Positions 48,920-57,531 of a stretch of 62,631 nucleotides of DNA are shown here, one piece after another; position 1 is the stretch's first letter, and each line of letters opens with the position of its first letter. Made by a program: the position numbers and the translations under genes. The notes beneath the pieces are model-generated. The model did no database searches and was not told the DNA's origin. It saw only the letters and a program-made list of their open reading frames with translations. The DNA is from an uncultured Oscillospiraceae bacterium (GTDB lineage: Bacteria > Bacillota > Clostridia > Oscillospirales > Acutalibacteraceae), in assembly GCA_900543555.1 (NCBI GenBank), contig UQRL01000007.1:1-62631 (forward strand). The letters run 5' to 3'.

Positions 48920-50050
48920 ATGTACCATCTTATCAAGCAGGAGGGCGCCGCCCGCCGGGGAGAATTTGAGACGGTTCACGGCACGGTACAGACCCCCGCC
49001 TTTATGAATGTGGCCACCGCTGGGGCCATTAAGGGCGCCGTATCCGCCTACGACTTGAAAGACCTGCACTGCCAGGTGCAGCTGTGCAACACCTATCACC
49101 TGCACCTGCGTCCCGGGGATGAAACGGTGAAAAAGCTGGGCGGCATTCGAAAGTTCACCGGCTGGGACGGCCCCGTCCTGACGGACAGCGGCGGGTTCCA
49201 GGTGTTTTCTTTGGCCAAGCTGCGGAACATCAAGGAGGAGGGCGTCACCTTCGCCTCCCATGTGGACGGCCACAAGATTTTCATGGGGCCCGAGGAGAGC
49301 ATGCGCATCCAGTCCAATCTGGGCTCCACCATCGCCATGGCCTTTGACGAGTGCGTGGAGAACCCCGCCACCTACGAATACGCCAAGGCCTCCTGTGAGC
49401 GCACTGCCCGTTGGCTGGAGCGCTGCAAAAAGGAAATGGCCCGCCTGAACAGCCTGGAGGATACCATCAATCCCCACCAGCTGCTGTTCGGCATCAACCA
49501 GGGCTGCACCTTCGAGGACTTGCGGGTGGAGCACATGAAACGCATCGCAGAGCTGGACCTGGACGGCTATGCCATCGGCGGCCTGGCTGTAGGGGAGCCC
49601 ACCGAGGAGATGTACCGCATCATCGAGGCGGTGGAGCCCCACATGCCCAAAGACAAGATCCGCTATTTGATGGGCGTGGGAACTCCTGCCAATATCCTGG
49701 AAGCGGTCCGCCGGGGTGTGGATTTGTTCGATTGCGTCATGCCCAGCCGCAACGCCCGTCATGGCCACGCCTTCACTTGGGAGGGCTGCCGCAACCTGCT
49801 CAACGCCAAGTATGAGCTGGATGAGGCCCCCTTGGACGAAAATTGCCAGTGCCCTGTCTGCCAGAAGTTCAGCCGGGCGTACATCCATCATCTGTTCAAG
49901 GCAGGAGAGATGCTGGCCATGCGCCTGACCGTGATGCATAACCTCTATTTTTACAACCATCTGATGGAATGCATTCGGGAGGCCCTGGATGCTGGGCGCT
50001 ACGAGCATTTCTATCAGGAACACATTGAGGCTTTGGGAAAGCGCATCTAA
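48920..50050 (+). CDS. tgt: tRNA-guanine transglycosylase
   Basis: 376 residues. LTDSGGFQVFSLAKLRNI, IGGLAVGEPTEEMY, FDCVMPSRNARHGHAFT (nucleophile Asp) and the zinc site CQCPVCQKFSRAYIHHLF are present. It exchanges guanine for preQ1 at the wobble position of GUN anticodon tRNAs, leading to queuosine. yajC follows as in many bacteria. There is no queA nearby. Confidence 0.95.
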   Translation: MYHLIKQEGAARRGEFETVHGTVQTPAFMNVATAGAIKGAVSAYDLKDLHCQVQLCNTYHLHLRPGDETVKKLGGIRKFTGWDGPVLTDSGGFQVFSLAKLRNIKEEGVTFASHVDGHKIFMGPEESMRIQSNLGSTIAMAFDECVENPATYEYAKASCERTARWLERCKKEMARLNSLEDTINPHQLLFGINQGCTFEDLRVEHMKRIAELDLDGYAIGGLAVGEPTEEMYRIIEAVEPHMPKDKIRYLMGVGTPANILEAVRRGVDLFDCVMPSRNARHGHAFTWEGCRNLLNAKYELDEAPLDENCQCPVCQKFSRAYIHHLFKAGEMLAMRLTVMHNLYFYNHLMECIREALDAGRYEHFYQEHIEALGKRI

Positions 50051-50073
50051 ATGGAAGAATTTCCACGTTTTGC

Positions 50074-50102
50074 TTGCAAGTTTCGCTGGTTCTTGTTATA
50101 AT
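50074..50102 (+). promoter_or_regulatory. Sigma-A promoter of yajC
   Basis: TTGCAA (50074-50079), 17 bp, TATAAT (50097-50102). Confidence 0.8.
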
Positions 50103-50132
50103 CTAAACATTAACTCGGAGGTGCAATAGACA

Positions 50133-50471
50133 ATGAATCATTTGATGGCTCTTGACTCAACGGCTTCTGCTCAAGGCAGCGGTCTCAGCATGATTGCCAT
50201 GCTGCTGGTGTACGCAGTCTTTATTGTGGCCCTGTATTTTATCTTCTTCCGTCCCCAGAGCAAAAAGAAGAAGAAAGAGGCCGAAATGCGGAAGAACGCC
50301 CAGGTAGGGGATGAGATCACCACGATTGGCGGTATCTGCGGCCGGATTGTGGCGGTGAAGGACGAAACGGATTCTATCGTGATCGAGACCGGCAGTGATA
50401 AGGCGAAGCTTCGCGTTAAGCGCTGGGCGATTGGCAGCGTGGACACAGTTCACGAGGATGACCAGAATTAA
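50133..50471 (+). CDS. yajC: Preprotein translocase subunit YajC
   Basis: 112 residues. A single N-terminal membrane segment (LLVYAVFIVALYFIFFRPQSKKKKK) followed by the conserved AQVGDEITTIGGICGRIVAVKDETDSIVIETG. YajC is an accessory part of the SecDF translocase. secDF is not in the window. It is ended by a terminator. Confidence 0.93.
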   Translation: MNHLMALDSTASAQGSGLSMIAMLLVYAVFIVALYFIFFRPQSKKKKKEAEMRKNAQVGDEITTIGGICGRIVAVKDETDSIVIETGSDKAKLRVKRWAIGSVDTVHEDDQN

Positions 50472-50498
50472 AATAGTGGTTCGCTCTGGCGGACTTTT

Positions 50499-50531
50499 GA
50501 GGAGGCGTGTGCAGCGCTTCCTCTTTTTTTT
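50499..50531 (+). terminator. Intrinsic terminator after yajC
   Basis: GAGGAGGCG-tgtgca-GCGCTTCCTC followed by eight T residues (one G-T pair in the stem). Confidence 0.85.
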
Positions 50532-50592
50532 GTCCTAAAGCCGCCTTTGAACTCATATTGATATACCAAAAGTATGAGGGGAGATCGTGTAT

Positions 50593-50973
50593 ATGAAGAA
50601 ACTGAAAGGGATTCTTTTGTCGGTTGTGGTGGCCACAGCGGCAGGAGCTGCGATTCTGGCAATTTCCTCTCTGGTGGTTGCCAGGGTGGGGGAGCTTCCC
50701 CGCGGGCCCTTCCTCTCTGTGGTGGTCACGGGAATTGTGTGTTCGGCCGTGTTTTTGGGCGGTCTGTCTGCATCTTTGCTGGTGGGGGAGAAGGGGGCTT
50801 TGCTGGGAGCTGCCTGTGGATTGTTTTTCGCTTGTTGTGTCGCTGGTGTCTCGTTGATGCTGCAGGGGACTTTTTTCACACCGGCTGGGGCCGCCAGGCT
50901 GGCCGCGATCTTTTTGGGAGGATGCATTGGCGGGATTTTGGGGGTGAACCGCAGGAAAAAGGTGAAATTCTAA
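50593..50973 (+). CDS. TIGR04086-family small membrane protein
   Basis: 126 residues with four predicted membrane segments, beginning KKLKGILLSVVVATAAGAAILAISSLVVARVG and ending GGCIGGILGVNRRKKVKF. GGGGAG lies 9 nt before the ATG. This family is widespread in Clostridia, often near yajC-secDF, with unknown role. Confidence 0.8.
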   Translation: MKKLKGILLSVVVATAAGAAILAISSLVVARVGELPRGPFLSVVVTGIVCSAVFLGGLSASLLVGEKGALLGAACGLFFACCVAGVSLMLQGTFFTPAGAARLAAIFLGGCIGGILGVNRRKKVKF

Positions 50974-50984
50974 CCGTGATTTTG

Positions 50985-51019
50985 AAAAAACACACGTGGG
51001 TTTCCGCGTGTGTTTTTTT
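50985..51019 (+). terminator. Intrinsic terminator
   Basis: AAAAAACACACGTGG-gttt-CCGCGTGTGTTTTTTT, a strong symmetric terminator that also works on the other strand. Confidence 0.9.
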
Positions 51020-51142
51020 ATACACACAAAATGTTGTGGAATAAACATAACGCCTGCCGCACAATATACATTAGTTTACATAATCTAAAATACATAAATT
51101 TTTTCGGTTGAAATAAAATTGAGAAAATATTCGCCTTTTCCC

Positions 51143-51171
51143 TTGAAAAAATCCGCAGAATGGTTTATAGT
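51143..51171 (+). promoter_or_regulatory. Sigma-A-like promoter in the AT-rich stretch
   Basis: TTGAAA (51143-51148), 17 bp, TATAGT (51166-51171). If used, it yields a leader of about 380 nt or a separate RNA. Confidence 0.55.
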
Positions 51172-51494
51172 ATATATTCACAGGGAGAAACTGCCGTATA
51201 CCCCGGTAAAAGCAAGCTGCAAGGTCCTTGAAAAAGGGGCCGGATCACCGGAAAGCGGCATAGATTCTGGAAAATCCGAGAAATCCTTAAACCACAATAT
51301 ATGTGGTTTGCTTCAAGGAAGAAACAGTATATATTGCGATTTTCGAAAATTATCTTCCTTTTTCTCCCTCTTATTTGCGAAGAATATGGTACAGCTTTTC
51401 GTAAATTTTTTCGTTACGGCTCTTGTGGTAAAAGCCAAAAACAGGAAGTGAAGTTTCCTGTAATCTTTTTGAAGCATTCATTTTTCACAGCAGT

Positions 51495-51523
51495 GAATAT
51501 CCTGTCCTTGCTGCCCGTATGAT
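51495..51523 (+). promoter_or_regulatory. Candidate sigma-E promoter of spoIIM
   Basis: GAATATC (51495-51501), 14 bp, CGTATGAT (51516-51523). The -10 differs from CATACAnT by transitions only. Transcription would start after ATG 51526, ruling that codon out and supporting GTG 51562. Confidence 0.4.
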
Positions 51524-51561
51524 ATATGGAACAAGATTCCCGGCTTCAAGGATGTGGTGCT

Positions 51562-52203
51562 GTGAAAATGGATAAGGAACGCTTATCGTCTGTCCAGAGG
51601 GTTTCCCGAGAAAAGGAGGGCCCATTCTGGAGTCGCTTTTTTTCAGACCGGAAGGCTTTTCTGCTGCTGCTTGGCGCTTTGGTTTTGGGCACAGCGGCGG
51701 GAACGGCTTTTGGGGTGTTTCTTCCCCTGTTTCAGGGCCGTGGAGTGCTGCCTTTGCGTTTTTCGGGCATCTCCTTCATGGAATCCGGTTTTCTTTCTTG
51801 TTTTTCCACTCTTTTGCTCAATGCGCTGATTGGGTTGCTCCCCTTGTTTCTGTTAGGGCTTACCGCATTTGGCATTTTTGCGGTGCCGGCATTTCTCTTT
51901 TTTAGAGGTGTGACAGTGGGGCTTGGCGTTTCCTTCTTTTTATGGAAGGACGAGCTCTGGGGGCTTTTCCATTCCGCGTTGATATATACACCGGCTGCTG
52001 CGGCTTCGGGAGTTCTGCTTTTGCTGTTCGCAGTGCGTTCGCTGGTTTTTTCTCGCTATCTGACCAAGGCCGGTTTCTCTGCCCATGGGGCCAGCTTGGA
52101 CTTCAAGCTGTATATGCATGACCTATTGGTCTTCTTATCCTGTGCGGTAGGGGTTTCTCTGGCTGGCAGTATCCCAGCGGCAGTGTATGGGGCATTTCGT
52201 TAA
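51562..52203 (+). CDS. spoIIM: Stage II sporulation protein M
   Basis: 213 residues (Bacillus: 214). GTG 51562 has AAGGA 9 nt upstream. About five membrane segments, including FLLLLGALVLGTAAGTAFGVFL, SGFLSCFSTLLLNALIGLLPLFLLGLTAFG and PAFLFFRGVTVGLGVSFFL, the SpoIIM pattern. It is part of the SpoIID-M-P complex that thins septal peptidoglycan and drives engulfment. It stands next to xerD as in Bacillus, without the intervening fur. Confidence 0.85.
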   Translation: MKMDKERLSSVQRVSREKEGPFWSRFFSDRKAFLLLLGALVLGTAAGTAFGVFLPLFQGRGVLPLRFSGISFMESGFLSCFSTLLLNALIGLLPLFLLGLTAFGIFAVPAFLFFRGVTVGLGVSFFLWKDELWGLFHSALIYTPAAAASGVLLLLFAVRSLVFSRYLTKAGFSAHGASLDFKLYMHDLLVFLSCAVGVSLAGSIPAAVYGAFR

Positions 52204-52223
52204 AAAGAGGGTGGCAACAGAGC

Positions 52224-53123
52224 ATGAGCGGCATCAGCGATTATTATTCCATGTTCAGTGATTATCTGACAAATCAAAAGGCCAATTCGGTCAATACCAG
52301 GGAATCGTATTTACGGGACACCTTATATTTTCTGGAGTATTTGTCCGATACCGGCACCGACCCCCTTCAAGCGGATGAGCAAACGGTGCAGGGGTATGTT
52401 GATCATCTCCATGAGCTGAAGCGGTCGCCCACGACAATTTCCCGAAACCTTGCCTCAGTGCGGTGCTTTTATAAGTTTTTGATCTTCCGGGGCCTGGTTG
52501 AGAACAATCCTGCAAAGGGGATTAAATTGGAAAAGACGGTGAAGAAGCTGCCCCAGGTGCTTTCGGGAGAGGAGATTGAGCTGTTGCTGGCTCAACCGGA
52601 TATCACGGAGCCCAAGGGCTGCCGGGACAAAGCGATGCTGGAGCTGCTGTATGCCACGGGCATCCGCGCTTCTGAGCTGATCAATTTGAATATCAAGGAC
52701 TTAAACCTTCGCTCTGGCGTGCTCTATTGCCGGGGTTCCAAAGGGGTTCGGTCTATTCCTGTTTATCCTTCTGCAGTGGTGGCTGTTTCTGATTATATCT
52801 ACCGTATGCGCGGGCTCATTACTGGGCCGGAGAGCGGGAATGCTCTCTTTGTCAATTTAAACGGCGGCCGGCTGACCCGGCAGGGCTTTTGGAAGATTGT
52901 AAAGGGCTATGCCACAGAGGCGGGCATCACCAAGGAGATCACCCCGCACACCCTGCGCCATTCCTTTGCCCTTCACCTGCTGGAAAACGGGGCTTCTGTA
53001 AAGGATATTCAAACCATGATGGGCCATGCGGATATTTCTTCTACACAAGTCTATGTACAATTGCTGGACAGCCATGTAAAACAGGTGTATAATAATTGTC
53101 ATCCCAAGGCGAAGTTGGGGTAA
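52224..53123 (+). CDS. xerD: Tyrosine recombinase XerD
   Basis: 299 residues. An N-terminal SAM-like domain (YLTNQKANSVNTRESYLRDTLYFLEYL) and a catalytic domain with Arg in ATGIRASELINL, HTLRHSFALHLL, the MMGHADISST His and the QVYVQL Tyr nucleophile. The length and context next to spoIIM indicate the chromosomal dimer-resolving enzyme and not a phage integrase. Its partner XerC-like gene is 1 kb away on the other strand. Confidence 0.9.
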   Translation: MSGISDYYSMFSDYLTNQKANSVNTRESYLRDTLYFLEYLSDTGTDPLQADEQTVQGYVDHLHELKRSPTTISRNLASVRCFYKFLIFRGLVENNPAKGIKLEKTVKKLPQVLSGEEIELLLAQPDITEPKGCRDKAMLELLYATGIRASELINLNIKDLNLRSGVLYCRGSKGVRSIPVYPSAVVAVSDYIYRMRGLITGPESGNALFVNLNGGRLTRQGFWKIVKGYATEAGITKEITPHTLRHSFALHLLENGASVKDIQTMMGHADISSTQVYVQLLDSHVKQVYNNCHPKAKLG

Positions 53124-53154
53124 AAAGAACGATTTGTGAAATGGAGTTGGTCTT

Positions 53155-54171
53155 TTGGCTTTTCTCGGTATTTTTGGAAATTACGACAAGCCGGGTCCCG
53201 GCGTAAACAAGGACGATCCCCCAAAAGCTGCGCCGGTTCGTTTTTTTGAGATTCTTCTCAGAAAATTCGGCAAGCTGGTGCAGCTCAACTTGATCTTCCT
53301 TATCCCAACGATCGTGGCCCTGGTGTTGATGGCGGTTATTTTCCTGTTTCCCACCCACTATGTGCTGCAGCTTCCTTCGGGGGACGGGGTGGTGCAAATC
53401 GACGCCTGGGTGTTGTATGCGGTGCCGCTGCCCTTAATTCTGCTTTCTCCCTTTACGGCGGGCCTTACATTTGTAACTCGAAATTTTGCCCGTGAGGAGC
53501 ATGCCTTTGTCTGGTCAGATTTCTGGGATGCCGTGAAGGGGAACTGGAAGTATTTCCTGCTAAATGGCGCGATTGTTTACCTGGTTTATCTGGTGCTTAG
53601 CTTTTCTATGATCTACTATCTTAACAGCACCTCGCAAGGCTGGCTGTATTACATCCCCTTCTGGCTGTGCATTGTGCTGGCAGTTCTGTTCCTGTTCGCT
53701 CAGTATTACCTGCCGGTCATGTTCATCACCTTTGACCTGAAGTTTAGCCAGGCTTACCGCAACGCTTTCATTTTTGCCGTGGCTGGCTTGGGGCGCAACC
53801 TGCTGATCACCGTTATTTTGGGAGCGCTGCTTTTCCTGGTCTTTTCCATTCCTCTGGCGCCCCTTACGGTATTGATCTTCCTGATAGTGGCCGTGTGCCT
53901 GCTGTTCTCTTTGGTGAGTTATTTCATCAATTTCACCGTATATCCCATTGTGGACCGCTACCTGATTAAGCCTTACCAGCAGAAGCTGGAAGAGCAGCGG
54001 ACCGGTATCACTGCCGCGGAGAAAAAGGAAGAGGAGGAGCGTGACCGCTTCTTTGCGGAACCGGAGGATGAGGACGAAGATGACGATGAGGACAAGTTTG
54101 TCTATGTCAATGGCCGTCTAATCCGAAAGTCAGAGTTGAAGAAACAGGGCTCTTCGGAAGAGAAAGAGTAA
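53155..54171 (+). CDS. YesL/DUF624-like multi-pass membrane protein
   Basis: 338 residues with about six membrane segments. TTG 53155 is the start (GGAG 8 nt upstream). LLRKFGKLVQLNLIFLIPTIVAL and PFTAGLTFVTRNFAREEHAFVWSDFW resemble the DUF624 (YesL) signature. A long charged cytosolic tail with a run of Asp/Glu (about residues 300-315) follows. Function is unknown. Confidence 0.75.
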   Translation: MAFLGIFGNYDKPGPGVNKDDPPKAAPVRFFEILLRKFGKLVQLNLIFLIPTIVALVLMAVIFLFPTHYVLQLPSGDGVVQIDAWVLYAVPLPLILLSPFTAGLTFVTRNFAREEHAFVWSDFWDAVKGNWKYFLLNGAIVYLVYLVLSFSMIYYLNSTSQGWLYYIPFWLCIVLAVLFLFAQYYLPVMFITFDLKFSQAYRNAFIFAVAGLGRNLLITVILGALLFLVFSIPLAPLTVLIFLIVAVCLLFSLVSYFINFTVYPIVDRYLIKPYQQKLEEQRTGITAAEKKEEEERDRFFAEPEDEDEDDDEDKFVYVNGRLIRKSELKKQGSSEEKE

Positions 54172-54186
54172 GGTAAAAGCAAAGAA

Positions 54187-54223
54187 AAAAGCACAGCGCA
54201 GTTTTGCTGCACTGTGCTTTTTT
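54187..54223 (+). terminator. Bidirectional terminator between convergent genes
   Basis: AAAAGCACAGCGCAG-ttttg-CTGCACTGTGCTTTT has A/T-runs on both sides and serves the YesL-like gene and the minus-strand recombinase. Confidence 0.88.
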
Positions 54224-55238
54224 ATGAATTCTCTTCTTCAGAGGATTTCGTTGGGGGAGAGAGAGGCTTTTTAGAGGGGGCTTCGTGAGCCAAAGGGTTG
54301 GCGTTCATCGCCTCTTCGATCTGCGTGCTGGAAGTATGGGTGTAAATCTCTGTTGTACCCAGATTCGCATGCCCTAAAATGTCCTGTAGGACGCGAACAT
54401 CCACATGGCCATAGCGATACATTAATGTGGCGGCAGTGTGCCGCAATTTGTGGACAGAATAGCCAGGGCCGCTCAGGCCAATTTTTTCCAGGTATTTTTT
54501 GACCAGCGCCTGAACTGTCTTTGGGCTGATCCGGGTCCCGCGGTTACTGAGGAACAGGGCATTCCGGTCTTTAACGCCATCTTTGGGACGCACTGCCAAA
54601 TACTGGCCGATCGCGTCCAAGCACGCTTGGTTCAGATAGACGATCCTTTCTTTATTGCCTTTGCCCCAGATGCGCAGGGTGGAATTGTTGTGAATCACAT
54701 CTGCTAAGTTGATGGAAACCAGTTCGGAAAGGCGCATGCCACAGTTTAGGAACAGGGTAAGAATGCAGCGGTCCCGCTCTGCGTCGGGCCCATCTACTGC
54801 ATTCAAAAGTTCGATACTTTGTTCGAGCGACAAAAAATGGGGGAGAGTCTTTGCCTTTTTGGGAGGAGTTAGGTTTTCCGTTGGATTCTCCTCTAAAAGC
54901 TTTTCGTGAACTGTAAGGTACTGAAAAAAAGATTTTAGCGAGGTGGATTTCCGCTGCCGTGTAGAGCTCATGTTGTTCCGCTCGTCGGCCACGAAATTCA
55001 TAAATTCAAAGACGTCGACGGTTTTGATTGAACGGATATAAGGAAGGTCGATCTCCTTAATGGAAATTTGATCAAACGGAACGCCGGCTTGCTGGCGACT
55101 TTTTAGAAAACGGAAAAATGTACGCAGGTCCATACAATATTCCTCCACGGTTTTAGGTGATAAACCGCGGATATTCCTTAAATACAGGGCATATTGCTGC
55201 ACAAGCTCCGGCATTTCATCTCGAATTGAAAAACTCAT
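54222..55238 (-). CDS. xerC: Tyrosine recombinase XerC-like
   Basis: 338 residues from ATG 55238 (SFSIRDEMPELVQQYALYLRNIRGLSPKTVEEY). Catalytic residues: Arg in NCGMRLSELVSI, Lys in GKGNKERIVYL, HKLRHTAATLMY, LGHANLGTTEIYTH. The N-terminal domain is about 25 residues longer than XerD. AGGGGAGGG lies 14 nt from this ATG, which is long; an in-frame ATG at 55280 would start inside a 30-bp palindrome and has no ribosome site. It ends with a Pro/Ser/Glu tail. Confidence 0.88.
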   Translation of the reverse strand: MSFSIRDEMPELVQQYALYLRNIRGLSPKTVEEYCMDLRTFFRFLKSRQQAGVPFDQISIKEIDLPYIRSIKTVDVFEFMNFVADERNNMSSTRQRKSTSLKSFFQYLTVHEKLLEENPTENLTPPKKAKTLPHFLSLEQSIELLNAVDGPDAERDRCILTLFLNCGMRLSELVSINLADVIHNNSTLRIWGKGNKERIVYLNQACLDAIGQYLAVRPKDGVKDRNALFLSNRGTRISPKTVQALVKKYLEKIGLSGPGYSVHKLRHTAATLMYRYGHVDVRVLQDILGHANLGTTEIYTHTSSTQIEEAMNANPLAHEAPSKKPLSPPTKSSEEENS

Positions 55239-55261
55239 AAAATCTGTTTTGCCCTCCCCTG

Positions 55262-55291
55262 AATTATACAAAATATCCATTTTGTATAATT
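55262..55291. repeat. Perfect 30-bp palindrome at the 5' end of the minus-strand xer gene
   Basis: AATTATACAAAAT (55262-55274), ATCC, ATTTTGTATAATT (55279-55291). It can be read as two 11-bp arms around 6 bp, the geometry of a Xer recombination site, or as the operator of a dimeric repressor: both arms contain TATAAT. Confidence 0.75.
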
Positions 55292-55353
55292 ATCTCTATT
55301 TTTTTAGCCCCCAGAAAAGGGCCGCCCTTTTCTAAGGTACGTGTTCTCTCATT

Positions 55354-56103
55354 CTATCCCTCTTGAAGCAGCGGTAGAATCCCGCCTACATCCAAGAGTG
55401 GTCCTTTTCTCAGTTCCACAGCAGAGATCCCCTGGCTCTTCAAAAAAGCCCGAATGAGCTCTCCGTCCGGATGGCTGGAGAGCTGTCCTGCAAATGCCAT
55501 CTTGTCCGGCGCCAGCTTTCCGCTGCAGCCGCCTATAAAGCCTGTGTCATAGCCAGGCAATTCTATGAACCCTGGACGGATCAACAGCACCTCAAATCCC
55601 TCTGCCGTTAATGCGCGCTCTAAACCGCGGTCCGCGGTAATAGCGTGGTTTGCATCAACTAAGGCCACTGAACAGGCGCAGTAACCTTGGCCTACGGGCA
55701 AAAACTGTAAACCATGCTTTTGAGCGGCTTCCTGGATGGAAGGGTCCACACCGCGCTGGTTTCCGATCAGATAGGAGTTCCATACAAGGCCGCCGCACAG
55801 CACATCCTTGGGATAGGTTTGTTCTGGGCACCTTTCCGTTTCGCTTACCGAAAAGCCTTGCCGGGCCAATTGGTTATTCAGAGGGCTCCTCTTTAAAACG
55901 AACATCTGTTTATCGTAAAGAGGGCTCACCTGCAAATCAGGGTGAAAGCGCACAGGCTTTGGAAGGCGGCGCTCCTCCTCTGTCTGAATGGACGTAATGC
56001 CCAACGTGTCCAAGGCGTCTTTTAGCCAAGGGAATTCTCCCGAGACTAAGGCAGCACGCACGGGGCTGCCTGGCAACCGGGGGTGCTGAAGAAAGCAGCT
56101 CAT
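55354..56103 (-). CDS. DUF6873 GME-fold family protein
   Basis: 249 residues. The sequence (GVDPSIQEAAQKHGLQFLPVGQGYCACSVALVDANHAITADRGLERAL...FIELPGYDTGFIGGCSGKLAPDKMAFAG) has the GME (guanidino-group-modifying enzyme) repeat pattern of the DUF6873 family found in Clostridia. A specific activity is not shown. The ATG overlaps the radA stop, so it is translated with radA. Confidence 0.72.
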   Translation of the reverse strand: MSCFLQHPRLPGSPVRAALVSGEFPWLKDALDTLGITSIQTEEERRLPKPVRFHPDLQVSPLYDKQMFVLKRSPLNNQLARQGFSVSETERCPEQTYPKDVLCGGLVWNSYLIGNQRGVDPSIQEAAQKHGLQFLPVGQGYCACSVALVDANHAITADRGLERALTAEGFEVLLIRPGFIELPGYDTGFIGGCSGKLAPDKMAFAGQLSSHPDGELIRAFLKSQGISAVELRKGPLLDVGGILPLLQEG

Positions 56104-57467
56104 GTGGCTGCCTCAAAGGCTTCCCGGAGGTTTCGGGCGCCAATGAGCTCTATCTCCTTTCCCAGGGGAGAATTCAGGCTCTTTATACCGTGTTTGGGAA
56201 GCACACATCGGGTAAATCCCAACCGCGCCGCCTCCGCAATGCGCAAGTCCCCATGGCTGACGCTGCGCAGCTCCCCTGCTAGACCAATTTCGCCAAATAC
56301 CACAGTGTCCTCTCGGATGGGCTTGTCCTTTAAGCTGGAGATCAGCGACATGGCCACTGCCAAATCTACAGCGGGCTCATCCAGGCGCAGCCCCCCTACC
56401 ACGTTGACGTAGGCGTCCAGGTTGGAAAAGTAATAGCCTGCCCGCTTTTCCAGCACCGCTAAGATCAGCGCCATGCGGTTGTAGTCGAAACCTGTGGCCA
56501 TCCTTCGTGGGGTGCCATACCCTGAGGTGGTGGCAAGTCCCTGGATTTCCGCCAGAATGGGACGGGTGCCCTCCATCACGGCGGTGACACAGGTGCCGGA
56601 AACATCTTTGGGCCTGCCGGACAGCATGGCCTGGGAGGGATTTTCTACCTGCCGGAGGCCGCCCTCCCCCATATCGAACACACCGATCTCGTTGGTGGAA
56701 CCATAGCGGTTCTTTACCGCCCGCAGGATGCGGTAAGTCATCTGCCGGTCCCCCTCAAAATAGAGCACGGCATCCACAATGTGTTCCAGCACCTTGGGCC
56801 CGGCAATGGCTCCGTCTTTGTTTACATGGCCCACCACGATAATGGGGATATCCAGGGACTTCGCACAGCGCATCATGGCATTTGTGCATTCCCGCACTTG
56901 TGTAACGCTGCCAGGAGAGGAGTTTAGATCGGTGTGGTTCATGGTTTGAATGGAGTCAATCATTACCAGATCAGGCTTTTCAGAGCGGATTGTTTCCACA
57001 ACATACTGCACGTCCGTCTCTGTAAGAACCATTAGATTAGGGCTGTGCACCCCCAGGCGGGAAGCGCGCAATTTAATCTGCCGGGCCGATTCCTCCCCAG
57101 ACACATAGAGAATGCGCAGGCTTTCCCCTAGATGCTCGCAGATTTGCAGCAACATCGTGGATTTTCCAATGCCCGGATCTCCGCTGATGAGGATAAGGGA
57201 GCCTTTGACGATGCCTCCCCCCAGCACCCGGTCCAGCTCTGAAAGGCCGGTATGGTAGCGGGACTCCTCTTGCATGCTGATCTCATTGATGGGGGTGGGA
57301 CGGGAGACCCTGGTCCCCGCTGAAGGAGCTTTCTGCGGAGCAGAGGCTTCCTTGACAACCTCTTCAAAGGTATTCCACTCCCCACAGCTGGGGCATTTCC
57401 CCATCCATTTGGCGGACTCAAATCCGCATTCCCTGCATTGGTAGATCCACTTGCTTTTTGAAGCCAT
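56100..57467 (-). CDS. radA: DNA repair protein RadA (Sms)
   Basis: 455 residues. A zinc finger CRECGFESAKWMGKCPSCGEW (10-30), RecA-like core with GDPGIGKSTML, the Walker B LVMIDSIQ, the KNRYGSTNEIGVF signature (variant of KNRFG) and a Lon-like C-terminal domain. It helps branch migration in recombination. ATG 57467 follows GGAGAG by 7 nt; ATG 57473 is possible. An in-frame upstream open stretch lies over cwlD and is not coding. Confidence 0.94.
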   Translation of the reverse strand: MASKSKWIYQCRECGFESAKWMGKCPSCGEWNTFEEVVKEASAPQKAPSAGTRVSRPTPINEISMQEESRYHTGLSELDRVLGGGIVKGSLILISGDPGIGKSTMLLQICEHLGESLRILYVSGEESARQIKLRASRLGVHSPNLMVLTETDVQYVVETIRSEKPDLVMIDSIQTMNHTDLNSSPGSVTQVRECTNAMMRCAKSLDIPIIVVGHVNKDGAIAGPKVLEHIVDAVLYFEGDRQMTYRILRAVKNRYGSTNEIGVFDMGEGGLRQVENPSQAMLSGRPKDVSGTCVTAVMEGTRPILAEIQGLATTSGYGTPRRMATGFDYNRMALILAVLEKRAGYYFSNLDAYVNVVGGLRLDEPAVDLAVAMSLISSLKDKPIREDTVVFGEIGLAGELRSVSHGDLRIAEAARLGFTRCVLPKHGIKSLNSPLGKEIELIGARNLREAFEAAT

Positions 57468-57512
57468 AGCCATTCTCTCCGTTTTCGTATTGGGCAGTTG
57501 CGATATAAAAAT

Positions 57513-57531
57513 ATTATACCACATTATACCA
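57513..57531 (-). promoter_or_regulatory. Tandem extended -10 promoter of radA
   Basis: On the minus strand two TGGTATAAT elements (TATAAT at 57528-57523 and 57518-57513) lie 10 bp apart, overlapping the cwlD stop. -35 boxes are weak. Confidence 0.55.

Larger units (their letters stand above)
51020..51561. other. AT-rich stretch before spoIIM, possible long leader or RNA gene
   Basis: About 540 nt with base composition clearly more AT-rich than its neighbours and no convincing protein gene: the one sizeable frame (51119-51451) starts without a ribosome site and has no recognisable domain. It contains a sigma-A-like promoter (51143-51171), an inverted repeat AAACCACA-atata-TGTGGTTT (51289-51309), short GC-rich pairs such as CCGG-atca-CCGG near 51241, and a sigma-E-like promoter at the end (51495-51523). 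Confidence 0.55.

Noticed and set aside
51119..51451. A 110-codon frame in the AT-rich stretch before spoIIM.
   Set aside because: No ribosome site, no recognisable domain, and a likely promoter (51143-51171) lies inside it.
52224..55238. The two tyrosine recombinases as a phage or integrative element.
   Set aside because: Both are XerC/D-sized housekeeping types in conserved context, with no phage genes, tRNA attachment site or flanking repeats.
55313..55333. Hairpin AGAAAAGGGC/GCCCTTTTCT after the DUF6873 gene as a terminator.
   Set aside because: The stem is weak and neither side has a proper T-run on the transcribed strand.
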